The notes under the pieces were generated by a model. It worked only from the letters and a program-made list of their open reading frames with translations. It did not search any database and had not been told where the DNA came from. From Pseudomonas sp. M30-35 (GTDB taxonomy: Bacteria; Pseudomonadota; Gammaproteobacteria; Pseudomonadales; Pseudomonadaceae), in NCBI RefSeq assembly GCF_002163625.1, contig NZ_CP020892.1, positions 1,736,001-1,800,000 of the forward strand: a DNA stretch of 64,000 nucleotides. The letters are read 5' to 3'. The position numbers and the translations under genes are program-made. How positions within the stretch are numbered: position 1 is the first letter of the stretch; each line of letters opens with the position of its first letter. This document shows positions 27,530 to 36,755 of the stretch, piece after piece.

Positions 27530-27548
27530 ACCCGCTGATGTAGCGGGT
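27530..27548. terminator. short hairpin past the sulfurtransferase gene
   Basis: ACCCGCT, a five-base loop and AGCGGGT, 21 bases beyond the minus-strand stop at 27569. There is only a short T-run, so confidence is low. Confidence 0.35.
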
Positions 27549-27568
27549 TTAGGCAGCGCTAACAGTGG

Positions 27569-28423
27569 TTAATCGCCAGTGGCCACGGGCCTTTGCTGGT
27601 CAGTGATCCACTCGCTCCACGAGCCTGCGTAGAGTGGCGCCAGTGGATAGCCCGCCAGGCACAGGCTAAACAGGTTGTGGCAAGCCGTTACGCCGGAACC
27701 ACAATAAGCAACCAGCTGTTCAGCAGAGCGTTGCCCGAGTAGATCGCTGAAGCGCTGACGTAACTGAGTCTCTGGCAAGAAACGCCCGTCACTGCCAAGG
27801 TTGTCGGTGAACACCGCGCATTGAGCGCCTGGAATATGCCCGGCGACCGGGTCGAGCGGTTCTACTTCGCCTTTGAAGCGTGGCAGCGCTCGGGCATCCA
27901 GCAGGGTCAACTCGGGTGTGTTCAGGCGTGCCTGTAATTGCTCGGCTGTGAGCACCATCGCGGTGTCTGGCTGGCCGCTGAAGGTACCTGGACTGACTGA
28001 TTGCGTCTCGTCGGTGATCGGCAAGCCCGCCTCGTGCCACGCCTTGAGCCCACCATCAAGCAAGTACACCGCTTCGCGTTTGCCCAGCCATGCCAGTAAC
28101 CACCAGGCTCTTGCTGCATAAGCACCTGGGCCGTCATCGTAAAGAATGACTTCACTGTGATTATCCAAACCAAGCTCAGCCAGTCGCGCAATCAATTTTC
28201 CGGGTTGTGGCAGTGGGTGGCGGCCGGTAATTCCGGTTTTTATTTCACCGGATAAATCATCTTCCAGGTCGAGAAACTGCGCGCCTTCAATATGCCCTTG
28301 TGCAAAGCTGCGTTTGCCATAGCCGGTGTCGTCGAGGGCAAAGCGGCAATCGAAAATACGAATGTCCGGGTTGTGCAGGCGATCATGCAGTTGTTGTGCG
28401 GTGATCAATTGGGCAATAGGCAT
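27569..28423 (-). CDS. sseA: 3-mercaptopyruvate sulfurtransferase
   Basis: A 284-residue enzyme made of two rhodanese domains, about 1-135 and 150-284. The active loop CGSGVTA (Cys241 to Ala247) is the type found in 3-mercaptopyruvate sulfurtransferases, whereas thiosulfate rhodaneses have CRKGVTA; hence the substrate call. It moves sulfur from mercaptopyruvate to cyanide or other thiol acceptors. The N-terminal domain keeps the fold but has Asp at the equivalent active-site position (ILYDDGPG). Confidence 0.92.
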   Translation of the reverse strand: MPIAQLITAQQLHDRLHNPDIRIFDCRFALDDTGYGKRSFAQGHIEGAQFLDLEDDLSGEIKTGITGRHPLPQPGKLIARLAELGLDNHSEVILYDDGPGAYAARAWWLLAWLGKREAVYLLDGGLKAWHEAGLPITDETQSVSPGTFSGQPDTAMVLTAEQLQARLNTPELTLLDARALPRFKGEVEPLDPVAGHIPGAQCAVFTDNLGSDGRFLPETQLRQRFSDLLGQRSAEQLVAYCGSGVTACHNLFSLCLAGYPLAPLYAGSWSEWITDQQRPVATGD

Positions 28424-28615
28424 ATGGGTATTCTCGGGCTGGAGGGTTCCAAGGGTTTAAAGCGCTGCTTAATCAGGTACCAGGCAAATAAGCTTTTTAT
28501 CATTGGCGCTGGAAAACTGAAACGTATCGGCGCTGTCTTATGTTTACTGTCGATAGTTATTGTCGAAGGTGATCACCCGTGATCGCTAGCGTTGGCCAAT
28601 GGCGAGGTGGATAAA

Positions 28616-28987
28616 ATGCTAACAATTAAACCGAGTGAACATACTAATGTCATTGAGTTTGAGCTTGATGGCGGTTTGAGTCGTGAGGAATTTGATCTGT
28701 TGGCTGCACGCATTGAGCAGGTCATCAGCGAGCATGGGCTGGTGCGCATAATCGAGGTGGTCAAGCATGTCGGTGCGATCTCCCCATCTGCGCTATGGGC
28801 TGACTTTAAATTTGCACCCAAGCACCTTAAAGACTTCTCGCATGTGGCAATTGTTGCCGATCAAAAATGGATTGGTTGGTTTAGCGAGCTGGTTAAACCC
28901 CTGATGAATGCGCAGATTCGTAACTTTGGTCTGGATGAACTTGATCAGGCGCGCTACTGGATCCGTAACGCCTCAGATAATGCCTGA
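28616..28987 (+). CDS. SpoIIAA-like STAS domain protein
   Basis: A 123-residue protein of the SpoIIAA-like family (PF11964). It has the alternating strand-helix pattern of a STAS fold and the typical HVAIVADQKWIGWFSEL and RYWI segments. Proteins of this type may bind small lipids or serve in partner-switching, but the role of this family is not known. The frame opens at TTG 28592; ATG 28616 with GAGGTGG upstream is preferred. Confidence 0.8.
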   Translation: MLTIKPSEHTNVIEFELDGGLSREEFDLLAARIEQVISEHGLVRIIEVVKHVGAISPSALWADFKFAPKHLKDFSHVAIVADQKWIGWFSELVKPLMNAQIRNFGLDELDQARYWIRNASDNA

Positions 28988-29023
28988 TCGACGATTACCC
29001 TTTTAATCACGAGAGCGAGTGTA

Positions 29024-29410
29024 ATGCAGCCACAACCTCTGATTGCAGTTGCTGATGTGCCCGCCAGCAGCCTCTGGTACCAGCAACTGCTCGCCTGTAA
29101 GTCAGCGCATGGTGGTGCTGAGTATGAGCAACTGGTTAATTCGCAGGGCCAGATGATTCTTCAGCTCCATGCCTGGGATGCGCATAATCATCGGTACCTG
29201 GGCGACAGCAGCATAGCTTCACGTGGTAATGGCATGCTGCTGTGGTTTCTGGTCAATGACTTTGCCGCCGCACTGGTGCGCATTGCCGCTCTGCAAATCA
29301 AGGTGCTGCAAGGGCCATTGTTGAATCGAAATGCGCAGCATCGAGAGGTCTGGTTGCGCGACCCTGACGGCTACACCGTGGTATTGGCCGGGCAACACGG
29401 CGAGCTTTAA
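29024..29410 (+). CDS. VOC superfamily (glyoxalase/bleomycin-resistance-like) protein
   Basis: A 128-residue vicinal-oxygen-chelate fold protein: VADVPASSLWYQQLL at the start of the first module and WLRDPDGYTVVLAG at the end of the second. It lies 36 bases after the SpoIIAA-like gene. Metal ligands and substrate cannot be assigned with confidence. Confidence 0.8.
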   Translation: MQPQPLIAVADVPASSLWYQQLLACKSAHGGAEYEQLVNSQGQMILQLHAWDAHNHRYLGDSSIASRGNGMLLWFLVNDFAAALVRIAALQIKVLQGPLLNRNAQHREVWLRDPDGYTVVLAGQHGEL

Positions 29411-29550
29411 GGAACTGTTGAAAAACTACTGCGCTTGGTATTACTGCGTTAAAAAACTGCTCAAAATGCTCATTTACAACACGTAAACTGCGCTTTTTCG
29501 CAGTTTTTTGCCTTGTACTCCCGTCGCTCGCTACTTTTTTCAGCGAATCC
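29411..29550. repeat. intergenic palindromic repeat element (MITE-like)
   Basis: Starts with GGAACTGTTGAAAAACTACTG immediately after the VOC stop and contains AAAAAACTGCTCAAAATGC, TTTACAACACGTAAACTGC and a hairpin AAACTGCG-CTTTTT-CGCAGTTT (29485-29506) followed by T residues. I recall very similar ~130-150 bp elements between Pseudomonas genes, bounded by GGAAC-GTTGAAAA and its inverse. Here the right end (ACTTTTTTCAGCGAATCCC) is degenerate. The inner hairpin plus T-run could also act as a terminator for the upstream gene. Confidence 0.65.
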
Positions 29551-29623
29551 CTAAATGTTTTAAAGCGTGGCGGCGCTGCTGTATTGTGCGCGGCATTCAA
29601 TATTGTCTACACGCGAGTTGCCG

Positions 29624-30307
29624 ATGAAACGCTTTGTATTGCTGGATACCGCGCCTATTCCTCAAAGCAGTTCAGCCTTGTGTCTGTTTGAGTACGGCGA
29701 AGACTTTGTGATCAAGATTGCTGGCGGTGATGGCGGTCAGTTGATGAATACCCGGATGCACGGCTCGGAAGATGCGTTGGCGGCGATCCCTTGCAAAAAG
29801 ATCGCTGGCCGACCTGAGCCGCGCGTGCTCATTGGCGGCTTGGGCATGGGCTTCACGCTGGCCTCAGCACTGTTGCACTTGGGCAAAAATGCCGAAGTGG
29901 CCGTGGCAGAACTGGTACCGGGTGTGATCGAGTGGAATCGTGGCGCGCTAGGCGCGAAGTCGGGGCATCCAATCAATGATCCGCGCACACGTATCATTGA
30001 GGATGATGTAGCCAACGTGCTCAACGCCGCTAAAAGCGACTATGACGCCATCATGCTCGATGTCGACAATGGCCCTGAAGGGCTGACGCAAAAGAGCAAT
30101 ACCTGGCTGTACTCAATGGAAGGCTTGCGCCAGTGCCACAAAGCCTTGCGCGCCAAAGGCATGCTCGCTGTCTGGTCCTCGAGTGCTGACCGCAAATTTT
30201 CCGAGAAAATCGCTAAAGCAGGTTTCAAAGCCGAAGCGGTGCAGGTTTATGCACATGGTAATAAAGGCACTCGCCATACGATTTGGATAGCCGAAAAACT
30301 GGCTTGA
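29624..30307 (+). CDS. spermidine synthase-like SAM-binding protein
   Basis: A 227-residue Rossmann-fold protein with the SAM motif LIGGLGMGFTL (69-79), VAELVPGVIEWN and DAIMLDVDNGPEG. This resembles the polyamine synthase/methyltransferase group (PF01564-like) but is shorter than SpeE and lacks its N-terminal beta domain, so aminopropyl transfer is not assured. ATG 29624 is used rather than a start 57 bases upstream because it begins the conserved region. Confidence 0.78.
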   Translation: MKRFVLLDTAPIPQSSSALCLFEYGEDFVIKIAGGDGGQLMNTRMHGSEDALAAIPCKKIAGRPEPRVLIGGLGMGFTLASALLHLGKNAEVAVAELVPGVIEWNRGALGAKSGHPINDPRTRIIEDDVANVLNAAKSDYDAIMLDVDNGPEGLTQKSNTWLYSMEGLRQCHKALRAKGMLAVWSSSADRKFSEKIAKAGFKAEAVQVYAHGNKGTRHTIWIAEKLA

Positions 30308-30325
30308 GAAGCGCTAGTCTGAAAC

Positions 30326-30358
30326 TACACAAGGCCCAGATGCAGGGCCTTGTGTAGT
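30326..30358. terminator. strong hairpin in a convergent gap
   Basis: A 13-bp perfect stem (CTACACAAGGCCC) with a 7-base loop between the plus-strand gene ending at 30307 and the minus-strand gene ending at 30364; followed by TCTTTCTT on the plus side. Likely a bidirectional terminator. Confidence 0.75.
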
Positions 30359-30363
30359 CTTTC

Positions 30364-31422
30364 TTAGCGGATTTTCAATTTACCAATACGGTCGTTTTCA
30401 AGGCTGCCAAGGTACAAATAGTCACCGACCGGTTTGGCGGACGTGACCATGCTCAAGTGACTGCCGCTGGTGTCGTGCAGGCTTTGGATTATTTCGCCTT
30501 GCTGGTTAATGGCAATCACCAGTCCATAACGCGTGGCTTTGGGCCAGAACATGCGTGGCAGCTTACTGATTTGCGCTTTTAGCCATGGGTATTGGTGGAG
30601 GAAATCAGCATCAGCTTTGCGTGGTGAAGGCATTGCAACCCAGAAGGTGCCGGCATGGTCGCTTTCAAGGTTGTCAGGCAGGCCGGGCAGATTGTCGATG
30701 AACACATCATGGCTACCCGCCTTGTCACCTTTGAGCCAGTAGCGGCTGATGCGGTAGCGATAGGTTTCGTTGACCAGTACGAAGTCTTCTTGGGTGGATA
30801 GCGCGATGCCGTTGGCGAAGTACAAATCCTTGAGCAGGACTTTGGTCTCACCGGAACCTGGCGTGTAGCTCAACAAGCGGCCCCAGGGACGCGCTTCCAG
30901 CAGGTCGAGCAGGTAGTCGGGTTGAGCAAAGCGTGAACTGGCATCGCTGAAGTAAATCGTGCCATCGCTGGCGATAGCCAGGTCATCGGTAAACATAAAC
31001 GGTACGCCACCAGCACTGGTGGTGAGGACTTTGATACTGCCTTTAGGGTCAATCGACAGCAGGCCTTTATAGGCGTCGGCGACAATAAGGTTGCCAGCTG
31101 CATCGAAGTCCATGCCCAGTGGGCGGCCTTGCGTGTCGGCAAAGGTGTCGACTGTCTCGCCGTCAATGCGCACAATCCTGCCGTCTGCCAGGCCTGCATA
31201 AACGCGGCCTTGTGCATCAAGTGCGGTGTCTTCCGGGCCATGAATCTTCCCCTTGGCGATTAACTGCGCCTTCATCAATGTGTCATTTGGCTCAAGTACA
31301 CCGGTCATAGCGGGCGCTTCAGGTGCTTGCCAGGCGACAGGGTTGATCGGGCTGGGCGTTACAGCGAGGAAGATCGCAACACAGGCGATCAGCAGTATTA
31401 AAAGACCAAACAGTGTTTTCAT
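30364..31422 (-). CDS. SMP-30/gluconolactonase-like (strictosidine synthase-like) membrane-anchored protein
   Basis: A 352-residue six-bladed beta-propeller with an N-terminal hydrophobic anchor (residues ~3-22). The body has GPEDTALDAQGRVYAGLADGRI, GRPLGMDFDAAGNLIVADAYKGL, FANGIALS and LPGLPDNLESDHAGTFWVA, which match the strictosidine-synthase-like/SMP-30 family of calcium-dependent lactonases and esterases. The ATG at 31422 starts the anchor; the frame upstream to 31590 is not needed. Substrate unknown. Confidence 0.85.
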   Translation of the reverse strand: MKTLFGLLILLIACVAIFLAVTPSPINPVAWQAPEAPAMTGVLEPNDTLMKAQLIAKGKIHGPEDTALDAQGRVYAGLADGRIVRIDGETVDTFADTQGRPLGMDFDAAGNLIVADAYKGLLSIDPKGSIKVLTTSAGGVPFMFTDDLAIASDGTIYFSDASSRFAQPDYLLDLLEARPWGRLLSYTPGSGETKVLLKDLYFANGIALSTQEDFVLVNETYRYRISRYWLKGDKAGSHDVFIDNLPGLPDNLESDHAGTFWVAMPSPRKADADFLHQYPWLKAQISKLPRMFWPKATRYGLVIAINQQGEIIQSLHDTSGSHLSMVTSAKPVGDYLYLGSLENDRIGKLKIR

Positions 31423-31688
31423 TATTATTTTCCGTGTTGAGTGATGTGCGCAGCACGTTGACACTAACCGGCAGATTACAGGTTTCGGGGCAAAGATTGC
31501 GCCAACTATGCAGTACTTTGTGGTTGCGTCATTCAGCCAGATAGTAAGCGCTAGCGCACGGCTATGTCGGTGATTTTCAGCACTGAACAACGATCTTTAC
31601 GGGTCCATATGCGCTTGCATGAGTCGAGCAGGCCCCGATATGTGGCGCGGGCATATATACTGCCTGTCATTCAACATGGGAGAGCCGC

Positions 31689-32837
31689 GTGGCGATTGAT
31701 ATTCAGTGGATCAGTGACAACCAAAGCTTGGCTCAGTACTGCACGCAATGGCAGGGTTTAGCGTTTGTAGCATTGGATACCGAGTTTATGCGGGTTGACA
31801 CTTTCTACCCGATCGCTGGCCTGATTCAGGTTAGCGAGGGTGAACGCGCCTACCTGATAGATCCGCTGCTGATTAGCGATTGGACGCCATTCGCGGCGCT
31901 GCTCGAAAATCCTGCGGTGATCAAGGTCGTACACGCCTGCAGTGAAGACCTTGAGGTTTTCCTGCGCCTGACCGGCAGTCTGCCAGCGCCGTTGTTTGAC
32001 AGTCAGATTGCCGCGGGATACCTCAATCTGGGGTTTTCCATGGGCTATTCGCGTTTGGTTAAAGCCGTACTGGATATTGAACTGCCGAAAGGCGAGACGC
32101 GTTCAGACTGGCTCAAGCGTCCGCTTTCCGAGACACAAATCAGCTACGCAGCCGAAGATGTATTGCACTTGGCGCATGTTTATTCTGAGCTGCGAGCCAA
32201 GCTGTCGCCTGAGAAGGCCCAGTGGGTGCTCGAAGACTGCGCCGATATGGTCACTAACCTTGGCCGTGAAGTTGACCCGCAAGAGGCTTATCGTGACGCC
32301 AAGCTAGCGTGGAAGCTGTCGCGTGCGCAGTTGGCGGTGTTACGTGAGTTGTGCGCCTGGCGTGAGCATGAAGCGCGGGCACGTAATCAGCCGCGTAATC
32401 GAATCCTGCGTGAGCATTCATTGTGGCCGTTGGCAAAGACTCAACCGGATAACCTGCAAAGCTTGGCGCGTATTGAAGACATGCATCCCAAAACGGTGCG
32501 TCAAGACGGCGAGTTTATTCTGCAACTGATCAAGGAGGCCGCAGCGCTGCCCGCGTCACAATGGCCAGAAGCATTGCCTGAACCATTGCCGATTGAGGCT
32601 TCCTCAGTACTGAAAAAGCTGCGCGCGATTGGCCAGCAAGAGGCGGAACGTCTGGATATCGCACCTGAGCTTATGCTGCGTAAAAAGATCCTCGAAGCCC
32701 TGCTCAAAAGCGGTTACCCAACGGGGCCGTATGAATTGCCTGAGTCGCTTACTGGCTGGCGCCGTGAGTTGATGGGGCAAGCATTATTAGATCGTCTGGC
32801 TAAAATCAGCGAAGCCAAAGAAGAGGATAGGGTGTGA
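31689..32837 (+). CDS. rnd: ribonuclease D
   Basis: A 382-residue 3'-5' exoribonuclease that trims tRNA precursors and other small RNAs. The DEDDy catalytic residues are seen in LDTEFMR (Asp30, Glu32), [10 protein letters not shown] and YAAEDVLHL, followed by an HRDC domain (~residues 210-290) and a C-terminal helical region. The start is GTG 31689 behind GGGAGAG. It overlaps the next gene by 4 bases. Confidence 0.96.
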   Translation: MAIDIQWISDNQSLAQYCTQWQGLAFVALDTEFMRVDTFYPIAGLIQVSEGERAYLIDPLLISDWTPFAALLENPAVIKVVHACSEDLEVFLRLTGSLPAPLFDSQIAAGYLNLGFSMGYSRLVKAVLDIELPKGETRSDWLKRPLSETQISYAAEDVLHLAHVYSELRAKLSPEKAQWVLEDCADMVTNLGREVDPQEAYRDAKLAWKLSRAQLAVLRELCAWREHEARARNQPRNRILREHSLWPLAKTQPDNLQSLARIEDMHPKTVRQDGEFILQLIKEAAALPASQWPEALPEPLPIEASSVLKKLRAIGQQEAERLDIAPELMLRKKILEALLKSGYPTGPYELPESLTGWRRELMGQALLDRLAKISEAKEEDRV

Positions 32838-33127
32838 AACGCATCTGCAATATTTACAAGAGTTCGAAACGCAATGAGATGTACCTCTATGTGCTCAAAA
32901 GTGATGAGCTCAAGCGGGTGCCTGAATCCCTGATGACTGCATTTGGTACGCCAACTCTGGCTTTCAGCATGATTCTTACACCCGAGCGGGCGCTGGCCCG
33001 TGAGGATATTCATCAAGTGCTGGAAAACCTTGAAAATCAGGGTTACCACCTGCAGATGCCGCCGCAGGAAGAAGACTACATCCAGCATCTACCTGATGAG
33101 TTGTTGCGTCGTAATGACCCTGTGTAG
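32834..33127 (+). CDS. ycgL: YcgL domain protein
   Basis: A 97-residue protein with the YcgL domain ([20 protein letters not shown]), a fold found only in gammaproteobacteria and of unknown function. It begins with GTG in a GTGA overlap with rnd, so the two are translated together; rnd-ycgL pairing is common in Pseudomonas and suggests a link with RNA metabolism. Confidence 0.92.
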   Translation: MKRICNIYKSSKRNEMYLYVLKSDELKRVPESLMTAFGTPTLAFSMILTPERALAREDIHQVLENLENQGYHLQMPPQEEDYIQHLPDELLRRNDPV

Positions 33128-33139
33128 GTAGAAAGCACC

Positions 33140-34084
33140 ATGCGCGTACTGATCGCTGAAAATTCCCATGCCAATTACGCCGAACTGCTCAAGTCCGCCC
33201 TGAGTGCCAGCTCGCAGCCGCTTGAGCTGGTCGGTAGCAATGACCCGCAAGGCTTGCCAGCCTTGGCTGCTGATTGCCAAATCTGGCTGGGTCAGCCTGA
33301 TTTACTTACAGGCTTGCTGCGTGAAGGGTTAAAGCCGCAGTGGCTGCAATCGACATGGGCGGGTATCACCCCGTTACTGGCGGATGGTTTGCCGCGCGAT
33401 TACTTGCTGAGCCGGGCGGTTGGCATTTTCGGCCAGGTCATGGCTGAGTACGTGCTCTGTCACATGCTCGCCCATGAACGGCAGGTTTTTGCTCAACAAG
33501 CCGCGCAGGCAGAGCAGCACTGGCGCGGAGAATTACCGCACAGCTTGGCTGGACGACGGGTATTGGTTGTTGGTTGCGGCGATATCGGCCACAGCGTTGC
33601 ACAGTTTTTGGCGCCTTTTGCTGTCGAGTTGTTTGGCATTGCCAGCCAAGCACGTGAGCAGGCGCCGTTTATTGAGGTGGCGGCAATCTCTGAGCTGGCG
33701 CGCATGGCAGCACAAGCGGATTATCTGATTAACCTGCTGCCAGATACGCCAGCGACCCACGATATCTACGATGCCAAGTTGTTTGCCCAGCTCAAGCCAA
33801 GCGCAGTGTTTATCAATGCTGGACGCGGCGCTGCAGTGGTTGATACAGCGCTAGTCAACGCTCTACAGACTGAGCAATTAGCGGCGGCGGTGATCGATGT
33901 TTGCCGGGTGGAACCGTTGCCAGCCGGGCATATGTTCTGGACAGCGCCACGTTTATTGTTGACCGGGCACAGTTCCGCACCGACGCAACCGGCATTGATG
34001 GCCGAGCTGTTTGTCAGCAATCTGCAGCGGTTCAAGGCGGGGCAAAGGTTGCAGGGGCAGGTTGATTTCCCCCGCGGTTATTAA
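33140..34084 (+). CDS. D-isomer 2-hydroxyacid dehydrogenase (GhrA-like)
   Basis: A 314-residue NAD(P)-dependent reductase. The nucleotide-binding motif is VVGCGDIGHSVA (~residues 144-155), and LLPDTPATHDIYD and INAGRGAAVVD are the family signatures; the catalytic Arg is in GRGA-x-VD and the final His in TGHSSAPT. Members reduce glyoxylate, hydroxypyruvate or other 2-oxoacids. It sits 12 bases after ycgL and may be in the same operon. Confidence 0.88.
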   Translation: MRVLIAENSHANYAELLKSALSASSQPLELVGSNDPQGLPALAADCQIWLGQPDLLTGLLREGLKPQWLQSTWAGITPLLADGLPRDYLLSRAVGIFGQVMAEYVLCHMLAHERQVFAQQAAQAEQHWRGELPHSLAGRRVLVVGCGDIGHSVAQFLAPFAVELFGIASQAREQAPFIEVAAISELARMAAQADYLINLLPDTPATHDIYDAKLFAQLKPSAVFINAGRGAAVVDTALVNALQTEQLAAAVIDVCRVEPLPAGHMFWTAPRLLLTGHSSAPTQPALMAELFVSNLQRFKAGQRLQGQVDFPRGY

Positions 34085-34241
34085 CCTCCTGCCAAATCCA
34101 AGCTAGGCTTAATATCAGCAGCGGTACAAATGCTTGAATTCCTGCGGCCAAGCCTTGGCTAAATATCAGCTTGGGCTTGGTCGCGAAAGGGCGCCGCGTT
34201 AGACTGCCGGCCTTTTCGCACCTCACTCGTAGTTTTTTGCC

Positions 34242-34691
34242 ATGGCCGCTAAAGTCGAACCCTTCTGGAAACGTAAAACCCTCGATCAGCTTGATCAAGC
34301 TGAGTGGGAGTCGCTGTGCGATGGCTGCGGGCTGTGCTGTCTGCAAAAGCTTGAGGATGAAGATGATGGCAGCGTCTATTACACGCGCATTGCCTGCAAG
34401 CTGCTTGATCTGGATAGCTGTCGTTGCACCAACTACGAAAACCGTATCAAGTTCGTGCCCGACTGCATCCAACTGACGCCAGCCCAGGCTGATCAATTCC
34501 AATGGCTGCCGCCGACTTGCGGTTACCGCTTGGTCAGTGAAGGTAAGGATCTGCCGCTCTGGCATCATTTGGTCTGTGGTGACCCGGAAGCGGTGCATAT
34601 CGAGCGTATTTCGCAGTCTGGGCGCATGCTCAGCGAAAAAAACGTCGCTGAAGATGATTGGGAAGACCATTTGATTTTTCGCGCGGGCTGA
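34242..34691 (+). CDS. ycgN: YcgN family (UPF0260) cysteine-cluster protein
   Basis: A 149-residue protein with CDGCGLCC (Cys26, 29, 32, 33) and further cysteines in [11 protein letters not shown] and TCGY, the YkgJ/YcgN pattern that is thought to bind zinc or an iron-sulfur cluster. Function unknown. No ribosome site is evident at ATG 34242. Confidence 0.9.
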   Translation: MAAKVEPFWKRKTLDQLDQAEWESLCDGCGLCCLQKLEDEDDGSVYYTRIACKLLDLDSCRCTNYENRIKFVPDCIQLTPAQADQFQWLPPTCGYRLVSEGKDLPLWHHLVCGDPEAVHIERISQSGRMLSEKNVAEDDWEDHLIFRAG

Positions 34692-34823
34692 TTTCTGCGC
34701 AAATAAATCACTGCTACATTCGCTACTCTTTTAATGATCGCTTCGGGTTCGGTGATGGAATTGCCGGGCCAGCGTTTTGTCTATGATTTGAACTGACCTC
34801 GTTTGCCATGGAGTTGCCCTGTG

Positions 34824-36059
34824 ATGTCGATTCGTCGTGTATTGCTGTCTGTTGTATTGTTAAGTTTTGGCTCACCGCTATGGGCCGCCAACAAGGTTGA
34901 TCTGGATTACGACGTGCGACTCGTACCAGAGAGTGACTTGGCCGAAGTCAGTATCTCACTGGATAAAGGCGAGGCCATCGACCAGCTTTCTTTCAACTTG
35001 GGTGATGAGCAGCGCTATTCGGATTTCACCACTGAAGGCGGTGAGTGGGCTCAGAAAAGCGCTGAGCGCGGCATCTGGAAGCCGGGCAAAGGCGAGACCA
35101 AACTCAACTATCGGGTGAAAATCAGCCATCCGCGCAGTGACGGCAAGTTTGATGCGCGTATGACCGAAGACTGGGCACTGTTTCGCGGCGACAATCTGAT
35201 ACCCAGCGCAGCGATGCACATTCAGGATAAAACCGTTCTGGTCGCACACCTGACCTTCAAACTGCCAAAAGGCTGGCCAAGTGTTGAAACTGGCTGGCCG
35301 CGGGTGGGCAAGAACAAATTTCGAATTGATAACCCACAACGCAAGTTTGATCGGCCAACCGGTTGGATTCTCGCGGGTAAAATCGGTACTCGTCGGACTA
35401 AATTAGGCGAAACCGATGTGACCATTGCCGCGCCAACTGGTGAGGGTATGCGGCGTATGGATATGCTGACCCTGCTCACTTTCGTCTGGCCAGAAGCCCA
35501 GGCAGTGTTCCCACGGGATCCGAAAAAGCTGCTTATAGTGGGAGCCAATGATCCGATGTGGCGTGGTGGTCTGTCAGCGCCCAACTCCTATTTCATGCAT
35601 GCCGAGCGACCTGCGGTCAGTGAAAACGGTACCAGTTCGCTGGTACACGAATTGGTGCATGTATTCACCCGCATCAAGGACACTGACAAGAGCGATTGGA
35701 TCAGCGAAGGTTTAGCTGAGTACTACGCGATCGAACTGGTGCGTCGTGCGGGCGGCATGACGGAAGACCGCTACCAAAAAGTACGCGAGCAACTGATCAA
35801 GTGGAGCAAGTCGGTCAAGACGCTGCGCACTGAAAACTCAACGGGACCGGTGACTGCTCGTGCGGTGTTGATGCTGCAGGACCTGGATCGTGAAATCCGC
35901 AAAGCCACCAATGATCGTAAGCAACTGTCGCTGGATGACGTGACACGCGGCCTGATGCGCCTCGACAAGGTCAGTACCAAAGACTTTATCGAGATCAGCG
36001 AAAACGTCATGGGCCAGTCGTCTGACGTGCTCGACAGCAAGCTTCTGAAAAGCAAATAA
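34824..36059 (+). CDS. exported M61-like metalloprotease
   Basis: A 411-residue protein with a signal peptide (about 1-21, ending LWA) and, late in the chain, the zinc motif HELVH at 275-279 followed by WISEGLAEYYA (Glu295 a likely third ligand). The N-terminal ~200 residues are beta-rich. This layout resembles the M61 glycyl-aminopeptidase family without a PDZ domain. It should act in the periplasm. A GTG at 34821 directly precedes the ATG and either could be used; GGAG lies at 34809-34812. Confidence 0.72.
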   Translation: MSIRRVLLSVVLLSFGSPLWAANKVDLDYDVRLVPESDLAEVSISLDKGEAIDQLSFNLGDEQRYSDFTTEGGEWAQKSAERGIWKPGKGETKLNYRVKISHPRSDGKFDARMTEDWALFRGDNLIPSAAMHIQDKTVLVAHLTFKLPKGWPSVETGWPRVGKNKFRIDNPQRKFDRPTGWILAGKIGTRRTKLGETDVTIAAPTGEGMRRMDMLTLLTFVWPEAQAVFPRDPKKLLIVGANDPMWRGGLSAPNSYFMHAERPAVSENGTSSLVHELVHVFTRIKDTDKSDWISEGLAEYYAIELVRRAGGMTEDRYQKVREQLIKWSKSVKTLRTENSTGPVTARAVLMLQDLDREIRKATNDRKQLSLDDVTRGLMRLDKVSTKDFIEISENVMGQSSDVLDSKLLKSK

Positions 36060-36062
36060 ACC

Positions 36063-36146
36063 GTAGGGTGGGTGACGCCTTTTCACCCACCATGGGCCGC
36101 CGCACCTAGGTCGATGGTGGACAAGCTTCGCGTTGTCACACCCTAC
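36063..36146. repeat. 84-bp palindromic repeat, copy 1
   Basis: Bounded by GTAGGGTG and its inverse CACCCTAC. Inside are two hairpins, GGGTG(G)GTGA...CACCCACC and GGTGGACAA...TTGTCACACC, so the unit can fold as a three-way junction. It starts 4 bases after the stop of the M61-like gene, in a tail-to-tail gap. Confidence 0.85.
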
Positions 36147-36162
36147 GGAGCGGCTTGATTTG

Positions 36163-36191
36163 TGGGGTGGATGGCGTTTTTCCATCCACCA
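36163..36191. repeat. partial copy of the 84-bp repeat
   Basis: Only the first hairpin of the unit (GGGTGGATGG ... CCATCCACCA) is present, 16 bases after copy 1, the same spacing as in the array at 37612-37888. It may be a deleted second unit. Confidence 0.65.
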
Positions 36192-36231
36192 CTGGTGGCG
36201 GTAATCAAGCGCTGCAGGTTTACCCCAGCCT

Positions 36232-36699
36232 CTAGAATTTCGGCCCAGACTTGGTGTTATTACCTTTGGCCATGCGGTCATACAGCACCACATTAACCGT
36301 CGCTGCAAGGTTCATGCAGCCTTGTGTGGGGATATACACCACGTCTTCGCACCAGGCGCGAATCTCTTTGTTTAGCGAGCCGTCTTCCGGGCCAAAGATA
36401 TAGATCGCGCGGTCCGGATGGGTGTATTCCGGCAAGGAGTGCGCACCATCGACCAACTCCACCGCGACGGGCGTGCAGCCCAGCGGGATGATTTTCTGCA
36501 GGTCATCGATGTTGATCAACGGGATATCAAGGTGCACGCGCTTGGTGTCGGTGACAAAGTCTTTGGCACGGTCATAGCGGGTGCCGGTATAAAACACGCT
36601 GCTAACGCTGTAGCAGCCTGCAGCCCGCATGATAGAGCCGACGTTGTCCGGTGACTTCGGGTTAACCAAGCCAATGCAACTGTATCGTTTGTTCGCCAC
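36232..36699 (-). CDS. SPOUT (TrmH/SpoU family) RNA methyltransferase
   Basis: A 155-residue SPOUT-fold enzyme with NVGSIMRAAGC, the knot motifs IYIFGPEDGSL and the C-terminal CMNLAATVNVVLYDRM, which bind SAM in 2'-O-ribose methyltransferases. It is the single-domain size of TrmL but differs in detail, so the RNA target (tRNA or rRNA) is left open. Confidence 0.9.
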   Translation of the reverse strand: MANKRYSCIGLVNPKSPDNVGSIMRAAGCYSVSSVFYTGTRYDRAKDFVTDTKRVHLDIPLINIDDLQKIIPLGCTPVAVELVDGAHSLPEYTHPDRAIYIFGPEDGSLNKEIRAWCEDVVYIPTQGCMNLAATVNVVLYDRMAKGNNTKSGPKF

Positions 36700-36755
36700 G
36701 GCTTGTGCCCTTTGCGCAAAAGGCGCTGATTATACGTGCAGTTGCGCGTGGGTGA

